Shown here piece after piece: positions 23,044 through 31,436 of a stretch of DNA of 36,073 nt (positions are counted from its first letter, which is position 1; each line of letters begins with the position of its first letter). Under the pieces are notes generated by a model. That model saw nothing but the letters and a program-made list of their open reading frames with translations. It was not told the DNA's origin and made no database searches. This DNA comes from JAEULH01 sp034382075. GTDB taxonomy: Bacteria > Pseudomonadota > Alphaproteobacteria > Rhodospirillales > Defluviicoccaceae. A program made the position numbers and the translations under genes. Where the stretch lies: assembly GCA_034382075.1 (NCBI GenBank), contig JAXMOZ010000030.1, positions 1 through 36,073 on the forward strand. The letters run 5' to 3'.

Positions 23044-26000
23044 CTAGGCGAACAGGAAGTCGTTCGTGTCGAGATCGACAGCGTCGACCGTCAGGACGTC
23101 GCCGCCGTCGAAGGTAATGGTCGTGTTCCCGCCGGAGACGGCAACAGGATCATCGAGGTCATCGAGCGCCAAGCTCGCGTTGCTGTCGAGATAGTCGAAG
23201 TCTGCGGCTGCAAGATTAGCATCGAGCGAGATCTTGTCGCCAGCCTCCCAGCCGCTGATGGTGTCCTCGCCGAAGCCGAGAGCGAACAGGAACGTGTCGG
23301 CGCCTGCGCCGCCCTCCATGACGTCGTCGCCCGCTCCGCCGTTGATGGTATCGTCGCCATCGCCGCCAATAATGCCGTCATTGTCGGCGCCGCCGCTTAG
23401 GACATCGTCCTCGAGACCGCCATCGAGACTGTCTGCGCCGCCGCCGCCGGAGAGCGCGTTCGCCTCGGCGTTGCCGGTTATCATGTTGCTGAGCCCGTTG
23501 CCGGTGCCGTTGGCGGCAGTTCCGGTGAGGGTCAGGTGTTCGACGTTATCGCCCAGGATGTAGTCGACAGAGCTGGTAACGCTGTCGTCGCCGGCGTTCG
23601 CGTCCTCGCTCACCGTGTCGCCGATGTCATCGACGACGTAAATATCGTTGTCGGCACCGCCGGACATGGTGTCGCCGCCGGCTCCACCGTCCAGCTGGTC
23701 ATGGCCGGCCCCGCCGCTCAGGGTGTCCACCCCGGCGCCGCCGGTGAGGACGTTTGCCATCGGGTTGCCCACGATGGTGTTGTTGAGGCCGTTGCCGGTA
23801 CCGTCGATTTCGGCCGCGCCGGTGAGCGTCAGGTTCTCGACGTTGGCGGCGAGGATGTGGTTGACCGAGCTCTGCACCGTATCGGCGGTGCCCTCGCCCG
23901 CCACTTCGGTCACCGTCTCACCGAGCATGTCGACGACGTAGGTGTCGTTGCCGGCCCCGCCGGCCATGGCATCGGCGTCGGCGCCGCCGTCGAGGGTGTC
24001 GTTGCCGTCACCGCCCGTCATGGTGTCGATGCCGGCGAGGCCGTTGAGGATGTTCGCCCCGCTGTTGCCGGTCAGGACGTTGGTGGACGCGTTGCCGGTG
24101 CCGTCGATGTTCTGGTTGCCGGTCAGGGTGAGGTTTTCAACGTCGGCGTCGACGATCGTGTAGGTCACCGCACTCTCGACCGTGTCGGTGCCTTCGTCCG
24201 TCTCCTCGCTGACCGCATCCAAGGCGTCGTCGACCCGGTAGGTGTCGTTGCCGTCCCCGCCCGCCATCGTGTCGACGCCCGCAAGGCCGTTGAGAACGTT
24301 CGCGCCGCTGTTGCCGGTCAGGGTGTTGTCGGCTGTGTTGCCGGTGCCGTTAGCGGCGGTGCCGCTGAGCGTCAGGTTTTCAAGGTTGGCGCCGAGGGTG
24401 TAGGCGATCGTGCTGGTGACGCTGTCAGTGCCGGAGCCGGCGCCCTCACCCTCGGTCACCCGGTCGCCGACATTGTCGACGTGGTAGGTGTCGTTGTCGG
24501 CGCCGCCGGCCATGGCGTCGGCGCCCAGGCCGCCGTCGAGGGTGTCGTTGCCGGCATCGCCGCGGAGGGTGTCGTTGCCGGCAATGCCGTTGAGGGTGTC
24601 ATCGCCGTTGCCGCCCGCCAGCGTATTCGCGGCGGGGTTGCCGGTGAGCGTGTTGGCGGAGGTATTGCCGGTGCCGTTGATGGCGGAGGTGCCGGTGAGC
24701 GTCAGGTCCTCAATATCCTCTCCGAGGACTTGGGACACCGAGCTCATGACAACGTCTTGGCCGCCGCCCGGGATCTCCACGGCGCGGTCGCCCGTGCTAT
24801 CGATGAAGTAGGTGTCGTCGCCGCCGCCCCCGAACATCCTGTCGGCGCCGGCGCCGCCGTTGAGGGTGTTCTGGCCGGTGTTGCCGACGAGGATGTTGGC
24901 CAGCGTGTTGCCGGTACCGTTGATGGCGGCGCTGCCGGTGAGCGTCAGGTTTTCGACGTTGGCGCCTAGCCTGAATTCGACGGCGCTCTGCACCGTGTCG
25001 GTACCGGCATTGGCGGCCTCGGTGACGGTGTCGTCCTCGTCGTCGACGACGTAGACGTCGTTGCCGGCGCCGCCCGCCATGGTATCGGCGCCCGCCTTGC
25101 CGTCGAGCGTGTTGGCGGCCGCATTACCGGTAAGCCTGTTGAGGAGGCCGTTACCGGTGGCGTTGATCGCCCCGGTTCCGGTCAGCGTCAGGGTCTCGAC
25201 GTTGTCGGCGAGGGTGTGCGTCACCGAGCTCAGCACCGCGTCGGTGCCAGAGGTCGGCTCGTCGTCCTCGGTCACGCTATCGAAGTCGTTGTCGACGACG
25301 TAGGTGTCGTTGCCGGCGCCGCCGGTCATGGCGTCAACACCGGCGCCGCCGTTGAGGGTATCGTTGCCCTCGTTGCCGACAAGGGTGTCGGCCCCGGCTC
25401 CGCCGGCCAGCACGTTCGCGGCCACATTGCCCGTCAGTGCGTTGGCGTCGCCGTTGCCGGCGCCGTTGATCGCAGCGGTGCCGGTCAGCTCCAGGTTCTC
25501 GACGTTGGCGCCCAGGGTATAGGCGATGGAGCTCTCGACCGTGTCAGCGTCGCCTTCGCTCGGAGCTTCCGCGACCCGGTCGCCGACGTTGTCGACGACG
25601 TAGGTGTCGTCGTCTGCGCCGCCGGCCATGGCGTCGGCGCCGGCGCCGCCGTCGAGGTCGTCGTTGCCGGCGTCGCCGCGCAGGGTGTCGTTGCCGCCGG
25701 CGCCATCCAGGTCATCGTCGCCGTTAAAGCCCCACAACTCGTCGGCCAGGGCGCCGCCGGTAATGTCGTCGTCGCCGGACAGCGCCGCCGTCAGCAACCC
25801 GGTGGCGTCGTTATCCTCGACGGCGTCGGTCCAGGTGGCGACCGGCACGTTGGGCAGGCCGGAGAAGGTGTAGTGCGACGTTCCGTCGTAGCTGTACTTC
25901 GCCCAGCCGGCAATGGTGCCATCCGTCGGCACCTCGCCCGGACCTTGCGGACTGAAACCCGACCCGCTCAAGGCAGTATAGGCCGTGGGCAGCAGGAAGT

Positions 26001-26103
26001 ACGCGCCCGTGCCCGACGTGTACACCGAAGGGGTGTTGAACTCCGCGCCGACATTCAGCGCGCCAAGTCGAAGAGCCTGGGAACCGCTAACGACATTTGC
26101 CAC
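23044..26103 (-). CDS. RTX-type calcium-binding beta-roll protein
   Basis: Large secreted acidic protein, about 1019 residues. After an unrecognised N-terminal region of about 100 residues (ANVVSGSQALRLGALNVGAE at the start) it is built of eight repeats of roughly 75-110 residues. Each combines glycine-aspartate nonapeptides (GGAGNDTYVVD, LDGGAGADAM) that should bind calcium, a strand motif like NVENLTLTGTA, and INGTGN. The last nonapeptides near GGDGDDTINGGAGDDVMEGG precede an aliphatic end, VDAVDLDTNDFLFA, typical of type I secretion signals. There is no N-terminal signal peptide. The start is GTG at 26103, preceded by AGGAG with a 7-nt gap; a GTG at 26130 lacks such a site. No secretion ABC transporter genes are in the window. 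The enzymatic or adhesive role is unknown. Confidence 0.9.
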   Translation of the reverse strand: MANVVSGSQALRLGALNVGAEFNTPSVYTSGTGAYFLLPTAYTALSGSGFSPQGPGEVPTDGTIAGWAKYSYDGTSHYTFSGLPNVPVATWTDAVEDNDATGLLTAALSGDDDITGGALADELWGFNGDDDLDGAGGNDTLRGDAGNDDLDGGAGADAMAGGADDDTYVVDNVGDRVAEAPSEGDADTVESSIAYTLGANVENLELTGTAAINGAGNGDANALTGNVAANVLAGGAGADTLVGNEGNDTLNGGAGVDAMTGGAGNDTYVVDNDFDSVTEDDEPTSGTDAVLSSVTHTLADNVETLTLTGTGAINATGNGLLNRLTGNAAANTLDGKAGADTMAGGAGNDVYVVDDEDDTVTEAANAGTDTVQSAVEFRLGANVENLTLTGSAAINGTGNTLANILVGNTGQNTLNGGAGADRMFGGGGDDTYFIDSTGDRAVEIPGGGQDVVMSSVSQVLGEDIEDLTLTGTSAINGTGNTSANTLTGNPAANTLAGGNGDDTLNGIAGNDTLRGDAGNDTLDGGLGADAMAGGADNDTYHVDNVGDRVTEGEGAGSGTDSVTSTIAYTLGANLENLTLSGTAANGTGNTADNTLTGNSGANVLNGLAGVDTMAGGDGNDTYRVDDALDAVSEETDEGTDTVESAVTYTIVDADVENLTLTGNQNIDGTGNASTNVLTGNSGANILNGLAGIDTMTGGDGNDTLDGGADADAMAGGAGNDTYVVDMLGETVTEVAGEGTADTVQSSVNHILAANVENLTLTGAAEIDGTGNGLNNTIVGNPMANVLTGGAGVDTLSGGAGHDQLDGGAGGDTMSGGADNDIYVVDDIGDTVSEDANAGDDSVTSSVDYILGDNVEHLTLTGTAANGTGNGLSNMITGNAEANALSGGGGADSLDGGLEDDVLSGGADNDGIIGGDGDDTINGGAGDDVMEGGAGADTFLFALGFGEDTISGWEAGDKISLDANLAAADFDYLDSNASLALDDLDDPVAVSGGNTTITFDGGDVLTVDAVDLDTNDFLFA

Positions 26104-26359
26104 TGGCAAACTCCTCGCGTGACGGGGCACCGGCAGGCGTCCCGGCCGCGTTCAGATGTCAGACAGGAAGAACGAAACAGAAAAGAGAGACGGCCTCAGA
26201 AGGCGGCGCGTATTGACGCTGTCATGAGCGACACAACACCCTCAGCTTCTGTTTGCTTTACGATTGGGCTCGTATACCCCAAGCGGGTTGGCCCTGTCTA
26301 CAAACAAGCGGTTTACGCCCCGGGGCGGGCGAGGGCGACCGGATGCCGGTTTTTTTCCC

Positions 26360-26406
26360 GGCGGCGGCTGGCTACGCCCGAGGCGGCGGCGTCCAGTCGT
26401 CTCGGG
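26360..26406. repeat. Direct repeat, left copy (GFA 3'-end remnant)
   Basis: This 47-bp stretch matches 29281-29326 with two substitutions and one extra base. On the minus strand it would encode DDWTPPPRA and a stop, against DDWTPPPPA and a stop at the true end of the GFA gene. Nothing else of a GFA gene precedes it, so it is a displaced gene tail. Confidence 0.75.
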
Positions 26407-26413
26407 GGATTGC

Positions 26414-26423
26414 GGGGGGGGGG
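26414..26423. repeat. Homopolymer run of ten G
   Basis: Ten consecutive G residues lie in the gap between the RTX and SulP genes, eight bases right of the direct repeat. Such a run is prone to slippage, but it is outside any coding frame, so no switch of a protein is implied. Confidence 0.7.
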
Positions 26424-26520
26424 TGCCGTGGGGTGCGGTCGGATGAGGACGGGCATCCCCTCGCCCGCAGCAGCCTGCTGCGCGCGGAGAGGATGCCCGG
26501 AAACGCGTTCGGGGCCAGCC

Positions 26521-28212
26521 TCAGGAGATGGAGGCCGGGCGCTCCACCGTTGCCGGCACGGCCGCGTGCACCGTGCGCTGGCGCCGCAACCGGCCGCTCA
26601 GAGCCTCCCACTCCACGATCAGCCGGCCACCGGTCGCCTTGTGCTCCTCTTCCCAGGTTTCCAGAAGCTCAAGGCAGGCGTGGTCGATGTAGTTGAGGTC
26701 GTGGATGTTGGCGTGCAACTCGTAGCTCAGCGGCACCTTCTCCAGCGCCTTGGCAAGGTTGGGAAGCTGGATGAAGGTCGCGGCGCCGTGCAGCTTCAGC
26801 GCCGCACGCTTCTCCTTGTGGTCGATGGCGATGGCGATGTCGAGATGCAGCAGGGAATACAGCAGCTTGGCAAACGCAAAGCCGATGCCCATGAGCACGC
26901 CGTCGAGCAGGTCGGTGGCGACGATGGTGGCCAGCGTCAGCCAGTAGACGAACACCTCCCCGCGGCCGTATTTGCTCAAGTGGCGGATATGCCCGGGGTC
27001 GATGAGCTTAATGCCGACGACCACGAGGATGCCGGCAAGCGCGGCGAGCGGAATGCGTTCGAGAAGGCCGCTGAACACGCCGGCGAAAACCAGCAGCCAA
27101 ACTCCGTGCAGGAACGCCGACGTCCGCGTTTTCGCTCCCGCCGTGACGTTCACGCCGCTGCGGGCGATGACCCCGGTCATCGGCAGGGTGCCGAGGATGC
27201 CGCACAGGCTGTTGCCGATGCCCTGGGCAATCAGCTCCTGGTCGTACTTCGTCCTCGGTCCGCTGTGCATCTTGTCGACCGCCGCCGCGCTCAGCAGCGT
27301 CTCGGCGCTGGCGATGAAGGCGATGGCGAGCGCGGCGGTGAACAGGGGCCCGTGGAAGATCTCGCCGAAGCCGGCGGGGGAGATGAAGCTGACCGCGTCC
27401 AGAAGGTTGGGGGGCACGGAGACGTATTTGACCGGCAGGGCCAGGACCCAGGCCAGCGCCGAGGTCGCGACCACGGCAACGAGCGGCGCCGGCAGCAGGC
27501 GAAGCCGCTCGGGCGCAATCTTCCCCCAGAGCAGGGCCAGGACCATGCTGAGGATGCCGATGCCGACGGCGAGGTGGCTGGCCGAGCCGTTGATCGGCTG
27601 CAGCCACTGGCTCGCCGGCACCGACATCACGGCCTCGCCGAGGCGCTCCAGCTCGCCCGGGAAGATCATCAGGTTCTTCAGGCCGTTCCCCAGCGGACTG
27701 CCGTCCATCATGATGTAGAGCTGGTTGGCGACGATGGAGACGCCGATCCCCGCCAGCATCCCGTGGATCACCGCGGGCGAGACGGCGCGAAACCATAGGC
27801 CCATGCCGAAGCCGCCGGCGGCGATCTGGATGAGGCCGGCGACCAGCACCACCGGCCCGAGCGCCAGCAGGCCGTGGTCGCGAACCAGCTCCCAGATCAG
27901 CACCGCGAGCCCCGCCGCGGGGCCGCTGACCAGGAGCGGGGCGCCGGCGATGAGGCTGACGACCAGGCCGCCAACGATGGCGCCGACGATGCCGAGCGCC
28001 GGAGGCACGCCCGAGGCGATGGCGATGCCCATGGACAGCGGCATGGCGATGAGGAAAACGACGATGGAGGCCATCAGGTCGGCCGAGAAGCTGCTGCGCA
28101 CCGGGCCGACGTGATCCTTCAGCATGGCGACCAGGCTCGGTCGCGCTGCGCTGCCGGTTCCGCCCGTTTCGGTATCGGCCCGTCCGCCGATCGTACTGAG
28201 CTTGACGCGCAT
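26521..28212 (-). CDS. SulP-family anion (probably bicarbonate) transporter with STAS domain
   Basis: Inner-membrane transporter of 563 residues. About twelve hydrophobic segments lie between residues 40 and 430, including the family-like FLIAMPLSMGIAIASGVPP near the first segments and FIASAETLLSAAAVDKM and GTLPMTGVIARSGVNVTAGA later. A C-terminal STAS domain follows (about 440-545, HANIHDLNYIDHACLELLE). Position gives the best clue to substrate: it is 31 nt after a beta-carbonic anhydrase gene on the same strand, the arrangement expected for bicarbonate uptake; sulfate remains possible. The ATG is preceded by GGAGGAT. Both genes lie between the direct repeats at 26360 and 29281. Confidence 0.9.
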   Translation of the reverse strand: MRVKLSTIGGRADTETGGTGSAARPSLVAMLKDHVGPVRSSFSADLMASIVVFLIAMPLSMGIAIASGVPPALGIVGAIVGGLVVSLIAGAPLLVSGPAAGLAVLIWELVRDHGLLALGPVVLVAGLIQIAAGGFGMGLWFRAVSPAVIHGMLAGIGVSIVANQLYIMMDGSPLGNGLKNLMIFPGELERLGEAVMSVPASQWLQPINGSASHLAVGIGILSMVLALLWGKIAPERLRLLPAPLVAVVATSALAWVLALPVKYVSVPPNLLDAVSFISPAGFGEIFHGPLFTAALAIAFIASAETLLSAAAVDKMHSGPRTKYDQELIAQGIGNSLCGILGTLPMTGVIARSGVNVTAGAKTRTSAFLHGVWLLVFAGVFSGLLERIPLAALAGILVVVGIKLIDPGHIRHLSKYGRGEVFVYWLTLATIVATDLLDGVLMGIGFAFAKLLYSLLHLDIAIAIDHKEKRAALKLHGAATFIQLPNLAKALEKVPLSYELHANIHDLNYIDHACLELLETWEEEHKATGGRLIVEWEALSGRLRRQRTVHAAVPATVERPASIS

Positions 28213-28243
28213 GGATTATCCTCCGCATCCTGTATCGCTTGGC

Positions 28244-28936
28244 TTAGCGGTCGGCCGAGCGCGCCCGCGTGGCGGCCGGCCGGCTTGGCGAGAACAGCGG
28301 CCCGAACTCGCCGCTCTGCGGCTCGTAGCTCAGCACCTCGCCGGTCTCGATCAGGTAAACCCAGCCGTGGATCTGTAACTCGCCCCGCGCGCGGCGGGCG
28401 CGGACGGCCGGGTATGTTTCCAGGTTCGCCATCTGCACGACGACGTTCTCTTTTGCCGCCTGGAGCAGGCGTTCGTCCTCGCCGAGGTCTTGCTGGCGCT
28501 CGGAGAGAATGCTGTGCGCGGCCTCGGCATGGGCAAGCCAACCCGCAACCCGCGGCATGCCCTGCACCAGTTCCGGATGTAGCAGGCCCTTCATCGCGCC
28601 ACAGTGCGAATGCCCACAGACGATGACGTGACGAACGCCAAGGGCCGCGAGAGCGTATTCGATCGTGGCTTGTTCGCCGCCGCATCCCGCGCCGTGAGCA
28701 GGGACGATGTTGCCAGCATTTCGCAAGACGAAGAGGTCGCCGGCATCGGCCTGCGTAAGCAGCTCCGGCAAGATGCGCGAGTCTGAGCACGTGATCATGA
28801 GGATCTCTGGGTGCTGTCCTGCCACAAGGGCCTCGAATTTGTCCCGTCTGCCGGCAAAAACATTCGCAGAGAAGTGGCAGGCATGCTCGACCAAGCCCTC
28901 CATGGACATTGATTCGGCTTTCTTTCGCTCTTCCAT
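28244..28936 (-). CDS. Beta-class carbonic anhydrase
   Basis: Interconverts CO2 and bicarbonate in the cytoplasm. The 230 residues carry CSDSR at 50-54 (zinc ligand C50, with D52 and R54 of the catalytic dyad), FVLRNAGNIVP at 69-79 and the remaining zinc ligands H109 and C112 in CGHSHCGAM. The start at 28936 is chosen because GGAGG stands five bases before it; ATGs at 28948 and 28963 are in frame without such a site. The SulP transporter follows after 31 nt, so the two probably work together in bicarbonate supply. A TATAAT box lies about 50 nt upstream in an AT-rich region. Confidence 0.93.
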   Translation of the reverse strand: MEERKKAESMSMEGLVEHACHFSANVFAGRRDKFEALVAGQHPEILMITCSDSRILPELLTQADAGDLFVLRNAGNIVPAHGAGCGGEQATIEYALAALGVRHVIVCGHSHCGAMKGLLHPELVQGMPRVAGWLAHAEAAHSILSERQQDLGEDERLLQAAKENVVVQMANLETYPAVRARRARGELQIHGWVYLIETGEVLSYEPQSGEFGPLFSPSRPAATRARSADR

Positions 28937-28986
28937 AACTGCCTCCATCCTGTCTAACAGCATATAGAATAGACTATGAATTTCAT

Positions 28987-28992
28987 ATTATA
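28987..28992 (-). promoter_or_regulatory. Likely -10 element of the carbonic anhydrase operon
   Basis: A perfect TATAAT on the minus strand, about 50 nt before the chosen start, in a stretch (28964-29120) far AT-richer than the rest of the window. No good TTGACA-like -35 stands 16-18 nt upstream, so the assignment rests on the -10 box alone. Confidence 0.4.
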
Positions 28993-29280
28993 CTTTCGAA
29001 TAAACATGACATAGCCATTCAGGGCATACTGAACTAGGTCAACGATTGGAGATGAGAGCTGATCTGTGCAGACGCTCGCATTGGAGTATGGTGATGTTGT
29101 GGTGTTTATTGTTGTAATCCTGTGGCGTCCCGACACATTCCTGTCAGGAGGACGCAAACGCGTTTCGCCCGCTGCACGCGCGGGTGGCGGCGCTCGCGCG
29201 CCGCAGGACGCCGAGGTGTTCCTTCGGGAGAAGCTGGGTTAACGGTGTCGGGGCGGAGCCGCGCGGCTACCGGAGGCCGC
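28993..29280. other. Intergenic region upstream of the carbonic anhydrase
   Basis: The part up to about 29120 is AT-rich with no ORF. The part from 29150 to 29280 is GC-rich and also lacks a believable gene. It probably holds the operon's control region. Its mixed composition fits a junction between the CA-SulP cassette and the older chromosome. Confidence 0.5.
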
Positions 29281-29326
29281 GGCGGCGGCTGGCTACGCCG
29301 GAGGCGGCGGTGTCCAGTCGTCCGGG
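29281..29326. repeat. Direct repeat, right copy (native 3' end of the GFA gene)
   Basis: This segment covers the last 11 codons of the GFA gene, its stop and 12 bases beyond, and is matched by 26360-26406 in the same orientation. The two copies bracket the CA-SulP cassette. Confidence 0.75.
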
Positions 29327-29796
29327 GTGTCGTGGTCCGGGTGCTGGAAGTTGACCAGGTCGCGCTGCAGCCCTGGGTCCATGCTGTTCTCCGTCGCCTC
29401 GCCGGGCAGGCCGAGGATCGTGTCGAACCAGGCGACGCGGTTCTCTATGCCGTAGTGCTTGCCGGGCGGCGCCTTGGCCGGCTCGTCCAGGCTGCCGATG
29501 GTGACGTCGATCCAGTCGGACGTGGGGTAGGCGAAGGCCAGCGGCGTGCCGCAGGCGGCGCAGAAGCTGCGCACCGCCACCGAGGAGCTGTGGAAGCTGG
29601 CCGGCTGTCCCCGCGTCCAGGCGAAATCGGTGCGCCGCACCGGCGCCAGCGGCGCGAACGGGGCGCCCATCGCCTTCTGGCACATCCGGCAGTGGCAGAG
29701 GTGCGTGCCTTCCGGCGGCGCGTAGAGCGCGTAGCGGACGGCGCCGCACTGGCAGCCGCCGGCAAGCACAGGGTGTCGCGCGGGCTCGCTGGTCAT
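29293..29796 (-). CDS. GFA-family zinc protein (glutathione-dependent formaldehyde-activating enzyme-like)
   Basis: Small zinc protein of 167 residues. All metal-binding cysteines are present: C15 and C17 in GGCQCGAVRY, C34, C36 and C39 in HLCHCRMCQK, and C79 and C82 in FCAACGTPL. Family members include S-(hydroxymethyl)glutathione synthase, but most, including this one, lack a proven substrate. The start at 29796 has GGAGG six bases before it; an ATG at 29823 is also in frame. It overlaps the chaC stop by four bases (ATGA), making the third gene of an EamA-ChaC-GFA operon. ChaC acts on glutathione, so a glutathione link is attractive but inferred. Confidence 0.9.
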   Translation of the reverse strand: MTSEPARHPVLAGGCQCGAVRYALYAPPEGTHLCHCRMCQKAMGAPFAPLAPVRRTDFAWTRGQPASFHSSSVAVRSFCAACGTPLAFAYPTSDWIDVTIGSLDEPAKAPPGKHYGIENRVAWFDTILGLPGEATENSMDPGLQRDLVNFQHPDHDTPDDWTPPPPA

Positions 29797-30418
29797 CTCT
29801 CGCCTCCGTGATCTGCCTTGCATTCAGTTGTGCCCTCCTGCGCCGCGAGCGCCAGGACCCGGTGCAGCGGGCCGTCGGCGATGCCGATGGCGTCGAGGTG
29901 GGCGACGGCGTTGCGCAGGTAGTCCAGCGAGGTGCCGTAGCTGCCGCGGCCCTGCCGGACCAGCGCCGCCGCCCGTTCCGCCGGCAGGTCGCCGACGTAC
30001 TGGCGATGGCCGGGGTCGGCGACGAAGGCCAGGGCGGGCACGCTCCGGCCACCGTCGAGGCGCACCGGCAGCAGCTTCGGCCGGTAGGCCATTGTCGCCA
30101 TCTCCCGGTCTTCGAGGTAGGCGAGCGTCGCCTCGCGATGCTCCGGCGCCACCCTCAGCGCCATCCCGGCGCAGGAGCCGCCGCGGGCAAGGCCGAGCAC
30201 CAGCCGGGGCGGGCCTGCGTGCCGCGGTTGCGGATGGAGAGAATGCACAAGGCGCGGTGATAGCCGCGCAGCAGCGCCGGGCGGACCTCGGCGCAGGGGA
30301 AGTTCGGCTCCCACATCAGCGAGCCATAGGCGAAGACCCAGAGCTCGCCGGCCGCCGCGTCCAGAGCGCCGGCCCGGCCGGCGGCGACGAACTCGGCCAG
30401 GCTGTGCCCGAGGGTCAC
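29793..30418 (-). pseudogene. ChaC-like gamma-glutamylcyclotransferase with a frameshift
   Basis: ChaC enzymes release 5-oxoproline from glutathione. The N-terminal half is in one frame, from GTG at 30418: VTLGHSLAEF, then ELWVFAYGSLMWEP (substrate-binding loop), GYHRALCILSIRNRGTQ. The rest is in another frame: LVLGLARGGSCAGMA, then TLAYLEDREMATMAYRPK, with the catalytic glutamate expected in YLEDRE, to the end. The join is near 30203, where a G seems to be missing on the plus strand (CCAGCC where CCAGGCC is expected). All family parts are otherwise present, so the damage is recent or a sequencing error. The GTG overlaps the EamA stop by four bases and the stop overlaps the GFA start by four. 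Confidence 0.82.
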
Positions 30419-31326
30419 GTCCGGCTGACCATGGCGACGCCGGCGCCGGCAAGCACCATCCCGGCGATCGCCGCCGGACCCAGCGTCTCGCCGAACAGGA
30501 GCCAGGCGAAGGCGGCGGTGACCGCCGGCGTCAGGTAGAACAGCGAGGCGATGCGCGCCGCAGCCCCCCTGCGGATCAGCAGATGCAGCAGGCTGATGGC
30601 GCCGATGGACAGCACCACCGTGAGCCAGGCGAGGGCGAAGACGAACTCTCCCGCCCAGTCCACCCGCATGGTCTCGAAGATCAGGGCGATGGGCAGGTAG
30701 ACCACGGCGCAGGCGGCGAATTGCAGCGCCGAGCCGGTGCAGAGGTGCATGCTGGCGCCGTGGCGCTTCTGATAGAGGGTGCCGGCGGTGATCCCGAGCA
30801 GCGCCGCCAAGGCCCACGCCGTGCCGGCGACGTCGCCGCCGCCCATGCCGAGCTTGTCGATGACCACCAGCACCACCCCGGCAAAACCCAGGCCGAGGCC
30901 CCACCATTGGCGGGCGGTGATGCGCTCGCCGAGATAGACCGGGGAGACGGCCGCGGTGAGCAACGGCTGCAGACCGACGATCAGCGCGGTGATGCCGGCT
31001 GGGACGCCGTGGGCGATGGCGGAGAAGACGCCGCCCAGGTAGAGCCCGTGGATCATCAGCCCGGCGGCGACCGTGCGGCCGATCTGCCTCGGCTCGCTGG
31101 GCCATGGAGCGCCAATGGCGAAGGCCGCCGCGGTCAAGATCGCCGAGACGCAGAGGAAGCGGAGCAACAGGAAGGTGAACGGCTCGGCATGGGGGAGGCC
31201 CAGCTTCGCGCCGATGAAGCCGGTGCTCCAGAGCACGACGAACGCCGTCGGCATCAGCGCGACCCACCTCGAGCTTGCGCCGCTGGGCGGGGTGGTCTCT
31301 CCCGGAGGCGGGCCGGCCATTCCCAT
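30415..31326 (-). CDS. EamA/DMT-family membrane transporter
   Basis: Inner-membrane exporter-type protein of 303 residues with ten hydrophobic segments in two EamA halves. The first half opens ALMPTAFVVLWSTGFIGAKL and includes GLQPLLTAAVSPVYLGERI; the second ends LFYLTPAVTAAFAWLLFGE and GPAAIAGMVLAGAGVAMV, both typical of the family. Substrates of such proteins range over amino acids and other metabolites, and none can be assigned. The ATG at 31326 has AGGA upstream; another ATG is two codons later. It is the first gene of a three-gene overlapping operon and diverges from the DUF2125 gene. Confidence 0.9.
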   Translation of the reverse strand: MGMAGPPPGETTPPSGASSRWVALMPTAFVVLWSTGFIGAKLGLPHAEPFTFLLLRFLCVSAILTAAAFAIGAPWPSEPRQIGRTVAAGLMIHGLYLGGVFSAIAHGVPAGITALIVGLQPLLTAAVSPVYLGERITARQWWGLGLGFAGVVLVVIDKLGMGGGDVAGTAWALAALLGITAGTLYQKRHGASMHLCTGSALQFAACAVVYLPIALIFETMRVDWAGEFVFALAWLTVVLSIGAISLLHLLIRRGAAARIASLFYLTPAVTAAFAWLLFGETLGPAAIAGMVLAGAGVAMVSRT

Positions 31327-31436
31327 CGCTATGTCCTATTTCACCAGCGGCCTATGCCGAACGGTCGCATCTGTCCCCATATCCGCCTATAAATGGACAA
31401 ATTGTGGCAGAGCGGAGTCCAAGACCGGGTGCCCTC

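Larger units (their letters stand above)
26104..26520. other. Intergenic region upstream of the RTX gene
   Basis: About 417 bp between the RTX and SulP genes, which point the same way. It contains a 47-bp copy of the 3' end of the GFA gene (26360-26406), a TTTTTTT run flanked by CCGG and CCCGG at about 26346-26360, and a G10 run at 26414-26423. Promoter elements of the RTX gene should lie in the AT-richer part, 26150-26290, but none is clear. Confidence 0.5.

Noticed and set aside
23536..24969. 477-codon open frame antisense to the RTX repeats
   Set aside because: Mirrors the beta-roll repeats; the periodic V-G-A text is just the complement of the repeat.
23044..26103. Regular repeats that might be taken for a CRISPR array
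   Set aside because: The repeats are long, coding, degenerate and translate to an RTX beta-roll; there are no short identical repeats with unique spacers.
25216..27798. 860-codon open frame on the plus strand
   Set aside because: It runs antisense through both the RTX and SulP genes and the gap between them; its product is rich in V, G, A and R with no domain. It is a by-product of high GC and repeats.
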